Positions 1-11,058 of a stretch of DNA of 64,000 nucleotides are shown here, in pieces. The DNA is from Vermamoeba vermiformis (Eukaryota; Tubulinea; Echinamoebida): assembly GCA_045837725.1 (NCBI GenBank), contig JBEWZL010000151.1, positions 171,284 to 235,283 of the forward strand, read 5' to 3'. The position numbers and the translations under genes are program-made. Every line of letters begins with the position of its first letter. The stretch's first letter is position 1. The notes beneath the pieces are model-generated. The model was not told the origin of the DNA, did no database searches, and worked only from the letters and a program-made list of their open reading frames with translations.

Positions 1-91
1 GTTCCTGATTTAGTTTAATAAACTTGCTTTGAAATTGAGTTGCACGAGCTTGAATTATTTGCGCGTGCAAATCTTCGATTTCATGTTTCAT
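1..91 (-). CDS. Possible 5' end of a coiled-coil protein, cut by the window edge
   Basis: On the minus strand an ATG at 91-89 opens a frame that runs off the left edge (30 codons, starting MKHEIEDLHAQII). The peptide is rich in charged residues, Q and A with heptad-like spacing, as in a coiled coil. No domain can be named from so short a piece. Bases 92-257 upstream are AT-rich, as expected for a promoter region. The call rests only on an open frame and composition, so it may be a chance frame. Confidence 0.3.
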   Translation of the reverse strand, partial: MKHEIEDLHAQIIQARATQFQSKFIKLNQE

Positions 92-257
92 AAGCAATTT
101 CAAGAATATTAATTAATATGAACTAAATTATAAGATCGCATCGTTCAACTATCAATACAATCGCGATAATAGAATAAAGTGATCGATTTAGATCTCGCTC
201 ATTTTTATTATTATTAATACTGGAATCGAGGAGTTTCGGCGCTATTGTTTTATTTAT

Positions 258-986
258 TTATTGTTCTTCTTCATCTATAGGATCATATACTTCGTACATT
301 ACGCGATTTCCAACACCGCAAACGACGGCGCAGATTGCAGAATAAAGTGTGATTTCTTTCTTCTCGATCGGGCAATAGAACTTAAATCCATTTTTTCTAA
401 TATCACGCGCTGTATCTTCCAACAATTTCTTCTTATTTTTAAAGAATACGTCTTCGATCGTGTTTTGAGGATCAGATGAGACATTTTCGGAAAGCGATGT
501 ATCTTTAAGGCCTTCATCATCTCGATGGGGTTTACCAGGCAAAGGCTTATGTACTTTAATGTGCTTCATTCCATCCGTAGATAGCGCTAAAATTCTTTGT
601 TTTTCGCGCTCCAAAAGTTCGCGCTTTGATCTTGTTTCTTTAGTCTGCCTTGCTTGTTCGTTTATTGACTCTAAGGGTATATATTCGAATTCTACTACGA
701 GAAGTAGATACGGTGATTTTCTAGCAGGATCGTGGTAAACAAATACTGCATCTGTTCGGTGGTCGTACGGATGCGATGATTTGATATGAATCGGCTTAAC
801 TTCGCCATGCCTAATTTGATTGACAAACAGTAGCTTAAATCCTGCTTGATTGAAGCCTTCTGTATTCTCGCAAAAGTCATTTCTATCCATCATCTGTTGT
901 AAGTAGTCTTCAACAACGGCTGCATTGTTGTAAATCAGGTCGCTTGCAAGAGATACTGGATGGTCGAATATGAAATCGTCTGCCAT
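258..986 (-). CDS. PD-(D/E)XK-like nuclease-fold protein, paralogue 1
   Basis: Single-exon gene of 242 aa. Residues about 77-102 contain RTDAVFVY, then a short loop, then LLLVVEFEY, followed by ESINEQARQ. This matches the core layout of the PDDEXK_9/DUF1703-type domain (G/R-x-D, then a hydrophobic strand ending ExK, then a helix with an 'eQ' pattern). The lysine expected two residues after the glutamate is replaced by glutamate (VEFE), so the metal-dependent nuclease site may be inactive or altered. The C-terminal third ends in a conserved block (YSAICAVVCGVGNRVMYEV) shared with the next gene. In many protists such domains follow an AAA-like ATPase half, which is missing here. The fold call is inference from motif spacing; a search of PDDEXK families would settle it. 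The adjacent 1502-2236 gene is a tandem copy. Confidence 0.7.
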   Translation of the reverse strand: MADDFIFDHPVSLASDLIYNNAAVVEDYLQQMMDRNDFCENTEGFNQAGFKLLFVNQIRHGEVKPIHIKSSHPYDHRTDAVFVYHDPARKSPYLLLVVEFEYIPLESINEQARQTKETRSKRELLEREKQRILALSTDGMKHIKVHKPLPGKPHRDDEGLKDTSLSENVSSDPQNTIEDVFFKNKKKLLEDTARDIRKNGFKFYCPIEKKEITLYSAICAVVCGVGNRVMYEVYDPIDEEEQ

Positions 987-1501
987 GTTGTTTTCGGTTG
1001 ATAAATTTTGAAATTAGAATAGACGAGCGTAAATTGTGATTGACATACTTTTCCGGATCTCGTCATTTTTCGCAGATTTCACAGAAAATATCTCAAAATT
1101 CGAGCAATTTTACGTTTTAGATAGTTTGCGTCCAAAATTCATGATCCAGTGCCACCACTGATAAACCACAAGTTGATAACAAAGTTCCACCGGTTCCAAA
1201 GCAAGTTGACCACGTCTATCTCTAATACACTAACCATCCATCTCTTATCCTAAAGTCCGAGCACTCTAACCGAATGCGCACGAGCAAGAATTTTTTTCGC
1301 GTGCAAGCGTGTTAACATTTCTTTGGACATATCCCAAGAACATCATTCTAAGAGTTAATCATTCGTTTACATCACGTGCTTAGCTCTGGTGCTATTCTAA
1401 AATTTTCCTGCCTAGATCTCGGCACTTTTTTTTGATCTAAATTGTAGCATTGCACTGCTTGAAATTATTGGTCTATAATTAATTACTAAAGACTATACTC
1501 T
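987..1501. other. Intergenic spacer between the PDDEXK-like paralogues
   Basis: 515 bases without a supportable gene. It serves as promoter region of the 258-986 gene and 3' flank of the 1502-2236 gene. It holds one copy of the recurrent CGGATCT heptamer (1054-1060) and a tRNA-like stretch that does not fold convincingly (see rejected items). Confidence 0.6.
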
Positions 1502-2236
1502 TTATTTTACGTGTTCTTCTTCGTCTATAGGATCATATACTTCGTACATAACGCGATTACCAACACCGCAAACGACGGCGCAGATCGCAGAATGAAGTGT
1601 GATTTCTTGTTTCGCAACGGGGCAATAAAATGTAAATCCGTTCTTTTTAATATCATGCGCTGCCTCGACTAATGATTCCTTTCTGCTATTAATTAAGGCT
1701 TCTTCGATCGTGTTCGGATCCTGCGAAAATCTGTCTGACAACGTGGTGTCTTTCATGCCTTGGGCGTCTCTATGAGGATTACTCGGAGTAGGTTGATGAA
1801 CTTTAATTTCTTTCATCTGATCCGGCGAAAGAGCTAAAATTTTTTCTTTTTCTTTTTCGAAAAGTTCGTGCTTTGGTCCGGTCTCTATTGTTTCTCTTGC
1901 CTTTTCGTTGATAGATTCTAATGCTACATATTCAAATTCTACTAATAGCAACAAATACGGCGATTGTCTCGCGTGGTCATGGTAAATAAATACGGCATCT
2001 GTTCGATGATCGTAGGGATGTGATGCTTTGATGTATATTGGTTTAGGTTCTCCTTGCCTAATTTGGTTAACGAATAATAATTTAAATCCTGCTTGATTGA
2101 ATCCTTCAGTCGTTTCGCAAAAGTCATTGCGATCCATCATCTGTTGTAAGTAGTCTTCTATAACCGTTGCAGTATTATAAATCAGGTCACTTGCGAGAGA
2201 CACTGGATGATTAAAAATAAAATCGTCTTCTGTCAT
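1502..2236 (-). CDS. PD-(D/E)XK-like nuclease-fold protein, paralogue 2
   Basis: Single-exon gene of 244 aa, clearly a tandem duplicate of the 258-986 gene. The first 100 and last 45 residues are nearly the same in both, while the middle (about 120-190) has drifted. It keeps RTDAVFIYHD followed by LLLLVEFEY, so the lysine of the PD-(D/E)XK signature is again replaced by glutamate. A shared replacement in two drifting copies argues that E is the real state of the family and not a random loss. No signal peptide or membrane span is visible. Function unknown; a nuclease-derived fold is the best guess. Confidence 0.7.
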   Translation of the reverse strand: MTEDDFIFNHPVSLASDLIYNTATVIEDYLQQMMDRNDFCETTEGFNQAGFKLLFVNQIRQGEPKPIYIKASHPYDHRTDAVFIYHDHARQSPYLLLLVEFEYVALESINEKARETIETGPKHELFEKEKEKILALSPDQMKEIKVHQPTPSNPHRDAQGMKDTTLSDRFSQDPNTIEEALINSRKESLVEAAHDIKKNGFTFYCPVAKQEITLHSAICAVVCGVGNRVMYEVYDPIDEEEHVK

Positions 2237-2379
2237 GTTTGTTCTACTCGTAGAATAATTTCGAATGAGATTGCAATCTCAAAATCACTCTGATTTCGCC
2301 TTAAAAAAAATCGCGTGACACTAAAATTGCAGTTTATGTATGATTGCGTTTACAATAGAATCATTCGAATTACTCGATT

Positions 2380-4213
2380 TTACTGTCGCATTGACTGTTT
2401 GAATAAGTCAAAATAATCCACAGCCGATCCGCTGATCTCATCCAGAATCAACTGCCATAGTTCCATAGGCAATAATTTTGATAAGGGACTTCGACCTAGT
2501 GACATGACATTGCATTTAGTGTTGTTTAATCGTCTTTGGAGATTCTGTTCGTTCTTCGCGTTCAATTTGCTGGCACGTGATCCGCGAGTTCGGTTCGCCA
2601 GTTCAGTGAACGTGAGGAACGGATTTGCTTTTAATACTTCTTCTACCTCCCAGTCTTCACAGTTTAATCGATAAAAATCGACCTTTGTTAAACTTTTGTT
2701 CTTTTTTAATGCCTCCAAAAGTGGTTGGTGAGGAATGTACGTGAAATTCCAATCTGCTGGGTTCGTGATCGTGAAAGTTCCATCGTGAATGAGCGATTCT
2801 ATTGTATTATTCTTTTCTATTACTTCGCATAGTAGTTTGAAAGATTTTTCGTCGAATTCCAAGTAGGTTATGTCAACGTGTTTCAACGTCTTGTTGACGA
2901 TCAATTGACGGCAAATTTCATCGGCTAGGTTACTGTCCCGATCTACAAATAACAATAATGACTTTACGGATTTGTTGCTATTCAATGATTTAAACAAATT
3001 AATCACGTGCTGGACCTCGTGCAAATTTTTGTTGCAATGGAGGTGATCTATCTTTGCCGTTGCAAGACCGTCAAAGTTATTCCCAAGGAGATGTAACCTT
3101 TTAACTGTAAATATTTTGGCCATATTGCTGTCGAAAATATCCGCGTCTAAGTTTTGTAGATGTTTTCTTTCCGTCAATAACCGTTTATCGAATCTCGTTA
3201 GATCCAATCGCTCGAATTGATTGCCTTGTACATCAATAGTGCTGATTACGTTGTTCATTAATATGCCTTGACATATTATACTGAATGCGTCATTGTCCAT
3301 TCTGCAATGTGATAAATTAAGTGACGTGAGGGTACAGTTGGCGATCAGATCTGCCAGGTAGTGAGCTCCATCCGCTGTTATAGTACTCTTTGATAAATTT
3401 AATTTGCTAAGAGAATTATTCTTTAACGCAGTTCGTAGCAGTTCGCATTCGTCGGGACGGATCTGCAACGTTAAGTTCGATAGGCTACTTAACTTTCCAA
3501 ATAAGGAAATATTATTAGCCTTCATATCGACGTTGTGTCTATCTATACTCATGACGGTTATAATCTTATTGTTGCATAAGCCAAATAAAAGCTCATCGAG
3601 TTGTTGTGAATCGACGGCGGCGTGCAGACTCTTAATGTAATTAGCGCTGTCTCCTTGGATCAGTTGCAGAGTTGAAGAATCTTGCTTTAGAATAATTTGA
3701 AAGCTAATTCTTGGAATTGAAAGCATTTCGCGTAAATAAGGTTGAGCGTCTTGTTCTTGGCCAGCATCCGTATATTCTCTATATAATACTCGTTCTACGG
3801 AGCTGTTTTGTTTCAATCCTTCAACTATGGCTTTCATTATGGCTGCTGGTACTTTGTTTATGATTTCAATTTGCGTTATTCTTGTGGTTTCTTGTATTCC
3901 TTTTCGGATCACATCTGCATCCTTCTCCTGCAATCTATAATCAAGAGGGATACTAGTCTTGTCGCCTTCAAACAGCGACTTTGCAAAAGCTGTTTCTTTG
4001 TCAACCGAAGCAGATTTGGTTTCCTAAAAGTTTGCTTGGTTAGAATGTAAAAATACCGAAAAATATTATCTGAATAGTAGTAGGTATAAATTATTATTTT
4101 CCTAATTTTTGGCCACAAACATTGCTCGGAAGCAAAGAGAAAATCAGATCCGACAGAAACGCACTTACTTCATCGAGAAGGCTGCTAAAATAATTGTTAT
4201 ATTTGCCACTCAT
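2380..4213 (-). CDS. Ribonuclease-inhibitor-type LRR protein A
   Basis: Two exons: 4169-4213 (15 codons, starting MSGKYNNYFSSLL) and 2380-4023, separated by a 145-nt intron; together 562 aa with phases agreeing. The central region has irregular LRRs of the RNI/NLRC kind (for example SLSKLNLSKSTITADGAHYL, LTSLNLSHCRMDNDAF). The C-terminus ends MELWQLILDE then YFDLFKQSMRQ, conserved in the neighbour. No signal peptide, membrane span or NACHT ATPase is present, so it is probably a cytosolic LRR scaffold. About 160 bp (2501-2662) is almost identical to the paralogue at 4836-4997 although the rest of the two genes is much more diverged. Function unknown. Confidence 0.75.
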
Positions 4214-4714
4214 AATGTATTTTCAACTTGTGTAGGGCAGGCAATTAAGCGCAAGAGTTGTGTTAGTTTTTGGATGTGGCGAAATTAAAAAGAAAGGGAT
4301 TACGTGACGTGTTGTGAACCAATTTTCGGATGTGTCACACGTAAATTTTGTCATTTCAAACGCTTTATAATTATCTCCATATGTGAAAATATATATTATC
4401 GATGCAGTTTACCGATGCTGCCAAGCAAAGTTATTGTGTCACAAATGACGTCATTTTGACAAAACGCTATGTCATTTATGCAAAAATTAGCGTATTTTAT
4501 GTCAATCATGTGAAAAATAGTGTTGATTCATGTGATTCTCTATGTCACCAAAGCTCGCTGCTATGATACAATGCCGCCGAGCAAAGTTACATTTATAGCA
4601 CCGAGTCGATGACAGTTATTGACGTGTGATTTAGGAAAATCACCTATTGACTCTACTTTACTATATCAGTGGACATACTTGAAGATTATACAATCCAACT
4701 TGGTCTCCTGGACC
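4214..4714. promoter_or_regulatory. Promoter spacer of LRR gene A with a palindromic TGACGTCA site
   Basis: About 500 bases upstream of the 2380-4213 gene and downstream of the next one. It holds a perfect TGACGTCA palindrome (4446-4453), the classic bZIP/CRE-type core. It also holds two degenerate copies of a GCC(A/G)AGCAAAGTTA block (around 4420 and 4573) and several TGTCAC words. The site assignment is by motif only. Confidence 0.4.
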
Positions 4715-6573
4715 CTATTGTCGCATCGACTGTTTGAATAACTCAAAGTAATCCACATCCGTAAGATCCACGTAGTTCATTATTAATTGCCACAGCTCTA
4801 TTGGAACTATACTAGATAAATAACTTCTCGCGAAGGACATGACATTGCATTTAGTGTTGTTTAATCGTCTTTGGATGTTCTGTTTGTTCTTCGCGTTCAA
4901 TTTGCTGGCACGTGATCCGCGAGTTCGGTTCGCCAGTTCAGTGAACGTGAGGAACGGATTTGCTTTTAATACTTCTTCTACCTCCCAGTCTTCGCACGTC
5001 AAGTGATAAAAATCAACCTTTGTTAAACTTTTGTTCTTTTTTAATGCTTCCAAAAGTGGTTGGTGAGTGAAACTCACGTCTGGGTTTGTGGTGAAAGTTC
5101 CGCCGTGAAAGAATGATTCTAGTGTGTGGTTCTTTTCTATCATTTCGCATAGTAGTTTGAAAGATTTTTCGTCGAATTCCAAGTAGTGAAAGTCGATGGA
5201 TTTCAGCGTCTTGTTAACAATCATTTGACGGCAAATTTCACTAAGGACGTCACTATTTGCTTCGTTTATAATTAATGACCTTACGAATCTATTATTCTTT
5301 ATCGCTTCGAAAAAATTGACCACTTGCTCGCTGGAAAAAAGCCCTGCCAGGGTCAGAATATCAATTTTTGCATTTTTGAATCCATCGAATTTGGTTCCAG
5401 AGAAGGTCATATCATGCACTTTAAATAGTTTAGCCATATTGGTGTAAAAAATATCGATATTCAAGTGTTTGAGCTTCTTGTGGAGTAGCTTATTGTTGAC
5501 GCCTGTCAAATCCAGTTGATCGAAAGGATTACGACGCAAACTGAGTTCTTGTATACTGTCGTTTTCTAATAATCCGAGGAATAATTTGGATAATATATTG
5601 TTGTCAATTGCGCACGCTGATAAATCTAGTGATGCGAGGCTTGTTGTTTTTCGGATCAGATCCGCTAAATGATGGGCTTGTTGAGATCCAATAGTGCTGG
5701 ACGATAGATCTAATGTCAACAAGTTGAGTTGTTGCATTGTTTTGAAAAATTGTTTCGTTTCGTCAGCGCGGATCTGCATCTTCAACGTATGCAGCTGTTT
5801 GAAATTGCCGAAAAATGACAAGTTTTTGCACTTAGAATCCAATTGTTCTCTTTCAATACCGATGTATTGAATAATCTTATTGCTACGCAGCTCGTATAAA
5901 AGTTCATCGAGCTGTTGTGAATTGACAGTGATGCGCAAATTGGTTATGTACTTGGTGCTGGTTCCTCGTATAACTTGCAAAATAGTTGGGTCGTTCGTCC
6001 AGTTAATATCAAATAATAATCGGGGTATAGAAAGTATTTCTCGCATAATCGTCAAAACTTCTTGTGGTAATGGTTCAACAGCTCGGAGATCTCGCGTAAA
6101 GTAAACTTTTTGAACGGAATTTTGGGTCATTAATCCGTCTCTGACTGCTTTAAGCACCTCTGGTATGTATTTTAAAATTTTGACGTCGGTGATCCTGTAC
6201 GTCTTTTGCAATCCGTCACGGATCTCTTCTGCATCCGAGGCAACAATACTTCTGCCTATCAATAAAATTCGAGTTCCATCAAATATGTGCGAGGAAAGAG
6301 TTTCTTGCGCCCTTGATCCATCTGTCTAATTGACGTGTCAAAAAAAACAATTGTTGGCAACCCAATTTGAGGGAAATAATATTTAAATATTTTTTGCTTA
6401 ATTAATTAATTATAATAAATCGTAATATTCATAATATTTTCATTGGCAGAAAAGCTGCGAAATGAATGAAGAATATCAATCTGAGGTTAAACTCAATGAA
6501 AATCAGATCTTACTTGATTGTCACCAGTACTAGCTGCAAGACTACCGAAATAATTGTTAAACTTGCCAGTCAT
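4715..6573 (-). CDS. Ribonuclease-inhibitor-type LRR protein B
   Basis: Tandem paralogue of the 2380-4213 gene. Exons 6514-6573 (MTGKFNNYFGSLAASTGDNQ) and 4715-6325 give 556 aa in phase. The two paralogues share the start of exon 1 (M-x-G-K-x-NNYF), irregular LRRs through the middle, and the same C-terminal tail (IELWQLIMN, then YFELFKQSMRQ). The stop is TAG. The DNA coding for SLTKVDFY through NTKCNVMS is nearly identical to the neighbour including silent sites, which looks like gene conversion. There is no signal peptide or transmembrane segment. Likely a cytosolic LRR protein of unknown role. Confidence 0.75.
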
Positions 6574-6739
6574 GACAAATTAGTGGTTTGGATGCTGTAG
6601 ATTATTGCAGGACAGTGGTGGCAGCAAGTTCATTTTTACTTGAATTGAAAATGGATGGACGGGACTTGTGAATTTAAGAAATAACACGGAACAATCATTT
6701 TGTGGTACTGAACATTTCTTTATTTAAATTATTTAACAA

Positions 6740-6989
6740 ACACGATATATTTACGCGATCGTTTGAACAGATCAAAGTCCATCCGCACTCCCCAAGAATT
6801 TTTATCAACTCCGTAGTTCAATAGGAGGCTGTGTTGTTGTTTTTTTTTTTACAACATTTCTTTTGTTCCGATCGTTCAATGTGATTTTGACTCCGGTCGT
6901 ACAATACTTCTTCTAGCTCCCAGTCTTTACCAGGAAAGTGGATAAAACCGACGTTTGTTAAACATTTATTTAATCTAAATGAATTACAC
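6740..6989 (-). pseudogene. Relic of the 3' end of a third LRR paralogue
   Basis: On the minus strand this segment encodes a damaged version of the C-terminus of the two LRR genes: LNKCLTNVGFIHF-x-KDWELEEVL corresponds to KNKSLTKVDFYHL-x-EDWEVEEVL, and further on MDFDLFKRSRK corresponds to VDYFDLFKQSMRQ, but in another frame. A T-run at about 6840-6852 and frame changes separate the pieces. No N-terminal part is found. It marks an older third tandem copy that lies against the end of the M4 protease gene. Confidence 0.6.
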
Positions 6990-9900
6990 TTAGGCCAATA
7001 AGGCAACGATCAAACTAGCAAGACCCAACAAAGCAGATCCGACCACTACGTAAGCTCTGATTAGTTACCTAGCATTTACTATTAATTACTATTTAGCAAC
7101 TTACCTTCACTAGCACCAGAAACAGCTTTTGTTGTTGGCGGTCTGATCGACACTGTTGGGGCACTCGTGGGACTGAAACCGAAGGGAGCTGCGGTCAATG
7201 GAACAGCGCCAACTGGCCCAACTGCAAAAAAATAGTTAGCGATGATTTGGGACTTATAGTATCCGTCACGTACCTCCTGCCTTGTACGTAAAGTCAATCG
7301 GTCCAATAGCGATAAAATAGTTCATTGTCAACCAGATCTCTAATGTATAGTTGCTCGTGTCCAGCGCAGACCAAGCTGGGGCGACACAGCTATTTGCCAA
7401 AAAAGTTAAAACGAATGCTGCAAGTCTAATAAAAAAAAAAACATGACGTACCTGGCTGCAGTATTTGAACTGACAGTAGCAGGAGCAGGTACACCATAAG
7501 CGTCGTAACCGAAATAACACGCGGCGCAGTCAACACCGTCCGAGTCTGCCGTGGGATTGCACTTGGTGTACGCAGCAAATCCAGTGCCTTCAATCTCGAC
7601 AGTGACGCCTCCTTCGAGTGGCGAGTAATCGGGTCCATAAGCGGTAAGACTGTAAGGGTCTGCAAATAAAATTAATTATCCGCGAAATTTCTACGGAGGA
7701 AATTAATTACGCACCAATAACTTTAATGTCGAAAGGACCCATCCAATTTTTAGACTCAACACGGACGCGCAATTGAATCGTTCCAGTTCCAGAAATCGGA
7801 GGGATATCACATGCCGCATAGCTTGCCCATTGCGTCAACTCGACAGAGCCATTGATCAATGGCTGACCCGCGATCCACTCGCAATCGATGGTTTCACTGC
7901 CAACGAGGTTCGAAACTTGCCTAAATCGTAGAATATCAATACTATGGTCCGAATTCGTCTCGTCAGCGATGATTTAATGACCTACCAGTACACAGTATCC
8001 ATGCCAACGTTCAAAATGACAGATGGGAAAGGACCAGCAACGACCTCAAATGTTCGGGTATCAACTGGTGGCGCTACAGCGACGGGCGCTGCAGCAACGG
8101 GGGCTGGTGGCGGACAAACAGCTGATCTCATTTTTACGGCGTCGTAAAGATTACCTGATAGGATAAAGCGATGAATATCGATACTGTAAAAAAGTTTCGA
8201 TTATCTTTACCTAGCAATGTGCAGTCCTCGGTCTTGACAACTTCGGTGGTATCTACTCCGGTCAACAAATTTTTGAGTACGACGTTATTATTGGCGAGTT
8301 CATTGCAAGCCTAAAATCGCCAACGTTACTCACTGTAGAAAAAAAGTTATAAAATCTTACCGCAGTAACGTAGTCAGCATTTTGAGCAAGGGTTGCAGTA
8401 GGCGTGTGTTTGGCCAGACCACGCATGAAGATGTGAAAAGCCTTAGTTAAACCTATTCCCGTATACGTTGTTCCTTTAAACTCGCCACCATCGACGAACA
8501 GAGCGTAAACGAGGTTGAGAACTCCGGAATTTCTGTGTACGCCTCCGTTATCGCCGTAGTAGCAATAGTAGTATGCGTCATCAACACTCTCGGGATGAGA
8601 GTAGCAGTGCGGGCTGTACATGTCGCGCAAACCTACATCTCATTAATATCCGTTCAAATGCCCATATTCGGCTTTTTTTACTTACCAACCTTGAGTCCAT
8701 ACCTGTTAGGAAAGCGCGCGAGTTCCGCTGCAGGAAGATTATCCGCCATTACCCACCGTTGATTTTCACCTGGCGCAGTACAATTTCGGACGGTTCTGGG
8801 AGGGTAATCGGCGGGTTCTTTCAAAAGAATTTGCATTGTCTCGCCCATAATATCAGCAAAGGCCTCGTTCAAAGCACCGCTTTGATAGGAGTACCTCAAA
8901 CCTTCACCTTGGACAACTGGCAACAGGACATTAGACCGAGCCTAATTCAGCTTGCTTATTGTACGTACGCCCGGTAACATATCCGTGACCAAACTCGTGT
9001 CCGATAACGTCAATAGCTTGGGCCCAACCAGGACAGTATACAGCACCAGTGTCACCTCCGTAGAATGCAGCATTCGGGCATCGGAAGCCTTCAATTCCGT
9101 TTGTAGGAGTGTTAATGGTGTTTTTAAAATTGCCGCCTAACGAACAAGTTAGCTATATTAGCAATAATACTGAAACAAAATATTATGTTTAGAACTTGAG
9201 CTCGTACCTTTAAGATCCCAGCCGTCCCAACCACCAACGTTAAACATGGCGTTATATTCAACTTCATTAATGCGCACGGCAAGGCTAGCTTGAGTATTGT
9301 TCGGGAGAGGACTGCCTTCAGTGAACACTGTGCCCACACCGAAGAGAATGGCAGTGCGGTTGAGTGCGTGTGCATCCGGGCAGAATGAGTCCAACACTGC
9401 GCCGTTGTGCGCATCGACGTAGACGAAATGAGAATCGAGGTGCTGCGTGCATTTGAAGATCACGTGGTACGCCAAGTGATTGGTTCCTGTTCTTCCATTC
9501 GTCATCTCGGTACGGTAAATTAATAACTTGGATGAGGCAAGATCGAAGGTCCTTGGTGGTAAAGATTAAAAATACATATTTTTGTGTGTTGATTTACGTA
9601 TGCTTACATGTCTTGAGGAAGAGAAGGACGAGCAAGGGCTATGGCTTCGGACTCTGAGATCTTCGGAACTACATCCAAATCTAAATCACCAATAATAGTG
9701 CCAGTTGTCAATGTGACTTGGTAGTTGGCATTGAACGTCGCCTTTAACAAGCATCCGTCGACATTGAGGCCTTTATAAACCTAAGCAAAAAGAGGCTAAA
9801 TTTAGAACTTAAGTTGCCACCTTTAAGTACGTACTTGTTGATAAGTAACCATCATTAAAGATTTAATTTGTGCGTCAGATCTTTGAGAGAGCTCAACAAG

Positions 9901-10300
9901 CTCAGCAGCAGGGTTCTTGACTCCGATCTCAGGATGGGCCGCAAGAAACGCTTCTAACCCCTCCGAATAGGATCCATCTGGTGCAAAAAATAATATTAAC
10001 GACATATATTCATCTATTCATATATTTACTTACATTGTGAGCGCTTGCTAAGTTTGATTTTGCCTTCGGTTACAAGATGCGCTGTACCAGTAGCGGTTGA
10101 AATTCGTACCATCGGTTGATCAGCCTCAAACTCTATTATACTTCTTTTGAGGAAGCTAACTTTGCGCTCTCCGGCTAAAAATAATACTCTTAGGAATTGA
10201 TCTCAAGCAAAAAAATAATCGCATCCGTTTACTTACCTTGCAAATCGGCCGCAAAGGACAAGCAGACAAATACTAAAATACTTGCCACTACGAGTTTCAT
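6990..10300 (-). CDS. Thermolysin-family (M4) metalloprotease with TIG-like domain and GPI-type tail
   Basis: Fifteen small exons (10237-10300, 10034-10174, 9835-9977, 9608-9780, 9208-9551, 8969-9136, 8686-8916, 8361-8632, 8211-8310, 7986-8154, 7715-7920, 7452-7659, 7274-7389, 7105-7221, 6990-7054) join in phase to 838 aa. Order: signal peptide (MKLVVASILVFVCLSFA), a propeptide of FTP/PepSY type, then the M4 catalytic domain. The zinc motif HEFGH lies near residue 335, the third-ligand helix ALNEAFADIMGE near 364 and the conserved VHRNSG near 452. Next comes a second beta-rich region, a TIG/IPT-like module (about 675-785; GGVTVEIEGTGF, then CVAPAW), a P/S/T-rich stretch and a hydrophobic end (YVVVGSALLGLASLIVALLA) with no cytosolic tail, as in GPI signals. 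So it is probably a cell-surface secreted endopeptidase. The gene is divergent from EGF gene 1. The family call is solid; substrates are unknown. Confidence 0.9.
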
Positions 10301-11058
10301 TTTGTTCAACTAGCGACTAAGTACTAACTGAATGACTATTTTCGGCAAGTCTCGTACAAAAAACCGTTTGCTCCTCCGAAAAAATCCTGCGCACAAAAAT
10401 AAGTTGCTCCTGATGTGATACTAAATATACCGCCTCATTAATTAACCGTTCATTGTTGTTAAATTCAGCATAACTTACTTAATTTGTCGTCGTGGATGTG
10501 GCTAAGTCTTTGTGGAGTGTCGCGGATCCCGTTCGAACTAATACTGAGTATATTAAGCAAATTGAACAACATGACGCTGAATTGAAGCCAATGGCGTTGG
10601 CTAAGCGGCTCAACCGAGACGGATGTGTTCTGTAGCTGCTAGTTCCGAAAGACGTAAGTTAAAATTTAATGTTAAACAAAATTAGTGCTCATAAATAATT
10701 AAGACAGTAGTAGTGAGTTGGTTCAAGCGAGATTTTAGTCAGTACGCACAAGAGAATATTTAAAAAATAATTAAAAAGAAACTAAAGCGGATACGGTTTC
10801 GAAAAATCGGTATTTATTTTTTTGTAAGTTGAAATAATAATAAGAAGAAGAAGAATATTTTTGTTACCTTCGTGTATGGGATGCACTTTTTTGCCTGGCC
10901 CGCTACTACCAATCTCAGGAACGATAATTCGATATCTAAACTTCGTTCGTATTCATTGATGCGCTATTTTGCTTCAGAGTCGACCCTGACAGACTCGATC
11001 GTGGTGGAGCAGATTTTTCGTAATTTCGCAATGCAGATCATTTAGTTTGTTGCACCTA
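10301..11058. promoter_or_regulatory. Divergent promoter region between the M4 protease and EGF gene 1
   Basis: 757 bases between two divergent start codons. Most of it is AT-rich with no clear motif. It contains a gene-like open stretch at 10492-10635, annotated separately. Confidence 0.5.
10492..10635 (+). pseudogene. Possible gene relic inside the divergent spacer
   Basis: A 47-codon open stretch with coding-like composition (reads DVAKSLWSVADPV, then ELKPMALAKRLNRDG) is followed by a TAG. It has no ATG at its beginning, since the frame meets TAA just upstream. A GTAAGT donor-like site follows at about 10653. It could be an exon of a lost gene. I do not recognise the protein. Confidence 0.25.

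Noticed and set aside
1195-1300. tRNA-like D-arm words (GGTTAGAGTGCTCGGACTTTAG on minus, read in pieces)
   Set aside because: No acceptor-stem pairing and no T-arm consensus (GGTTCGA) at the right distance. I could not fold a cloverleaf.
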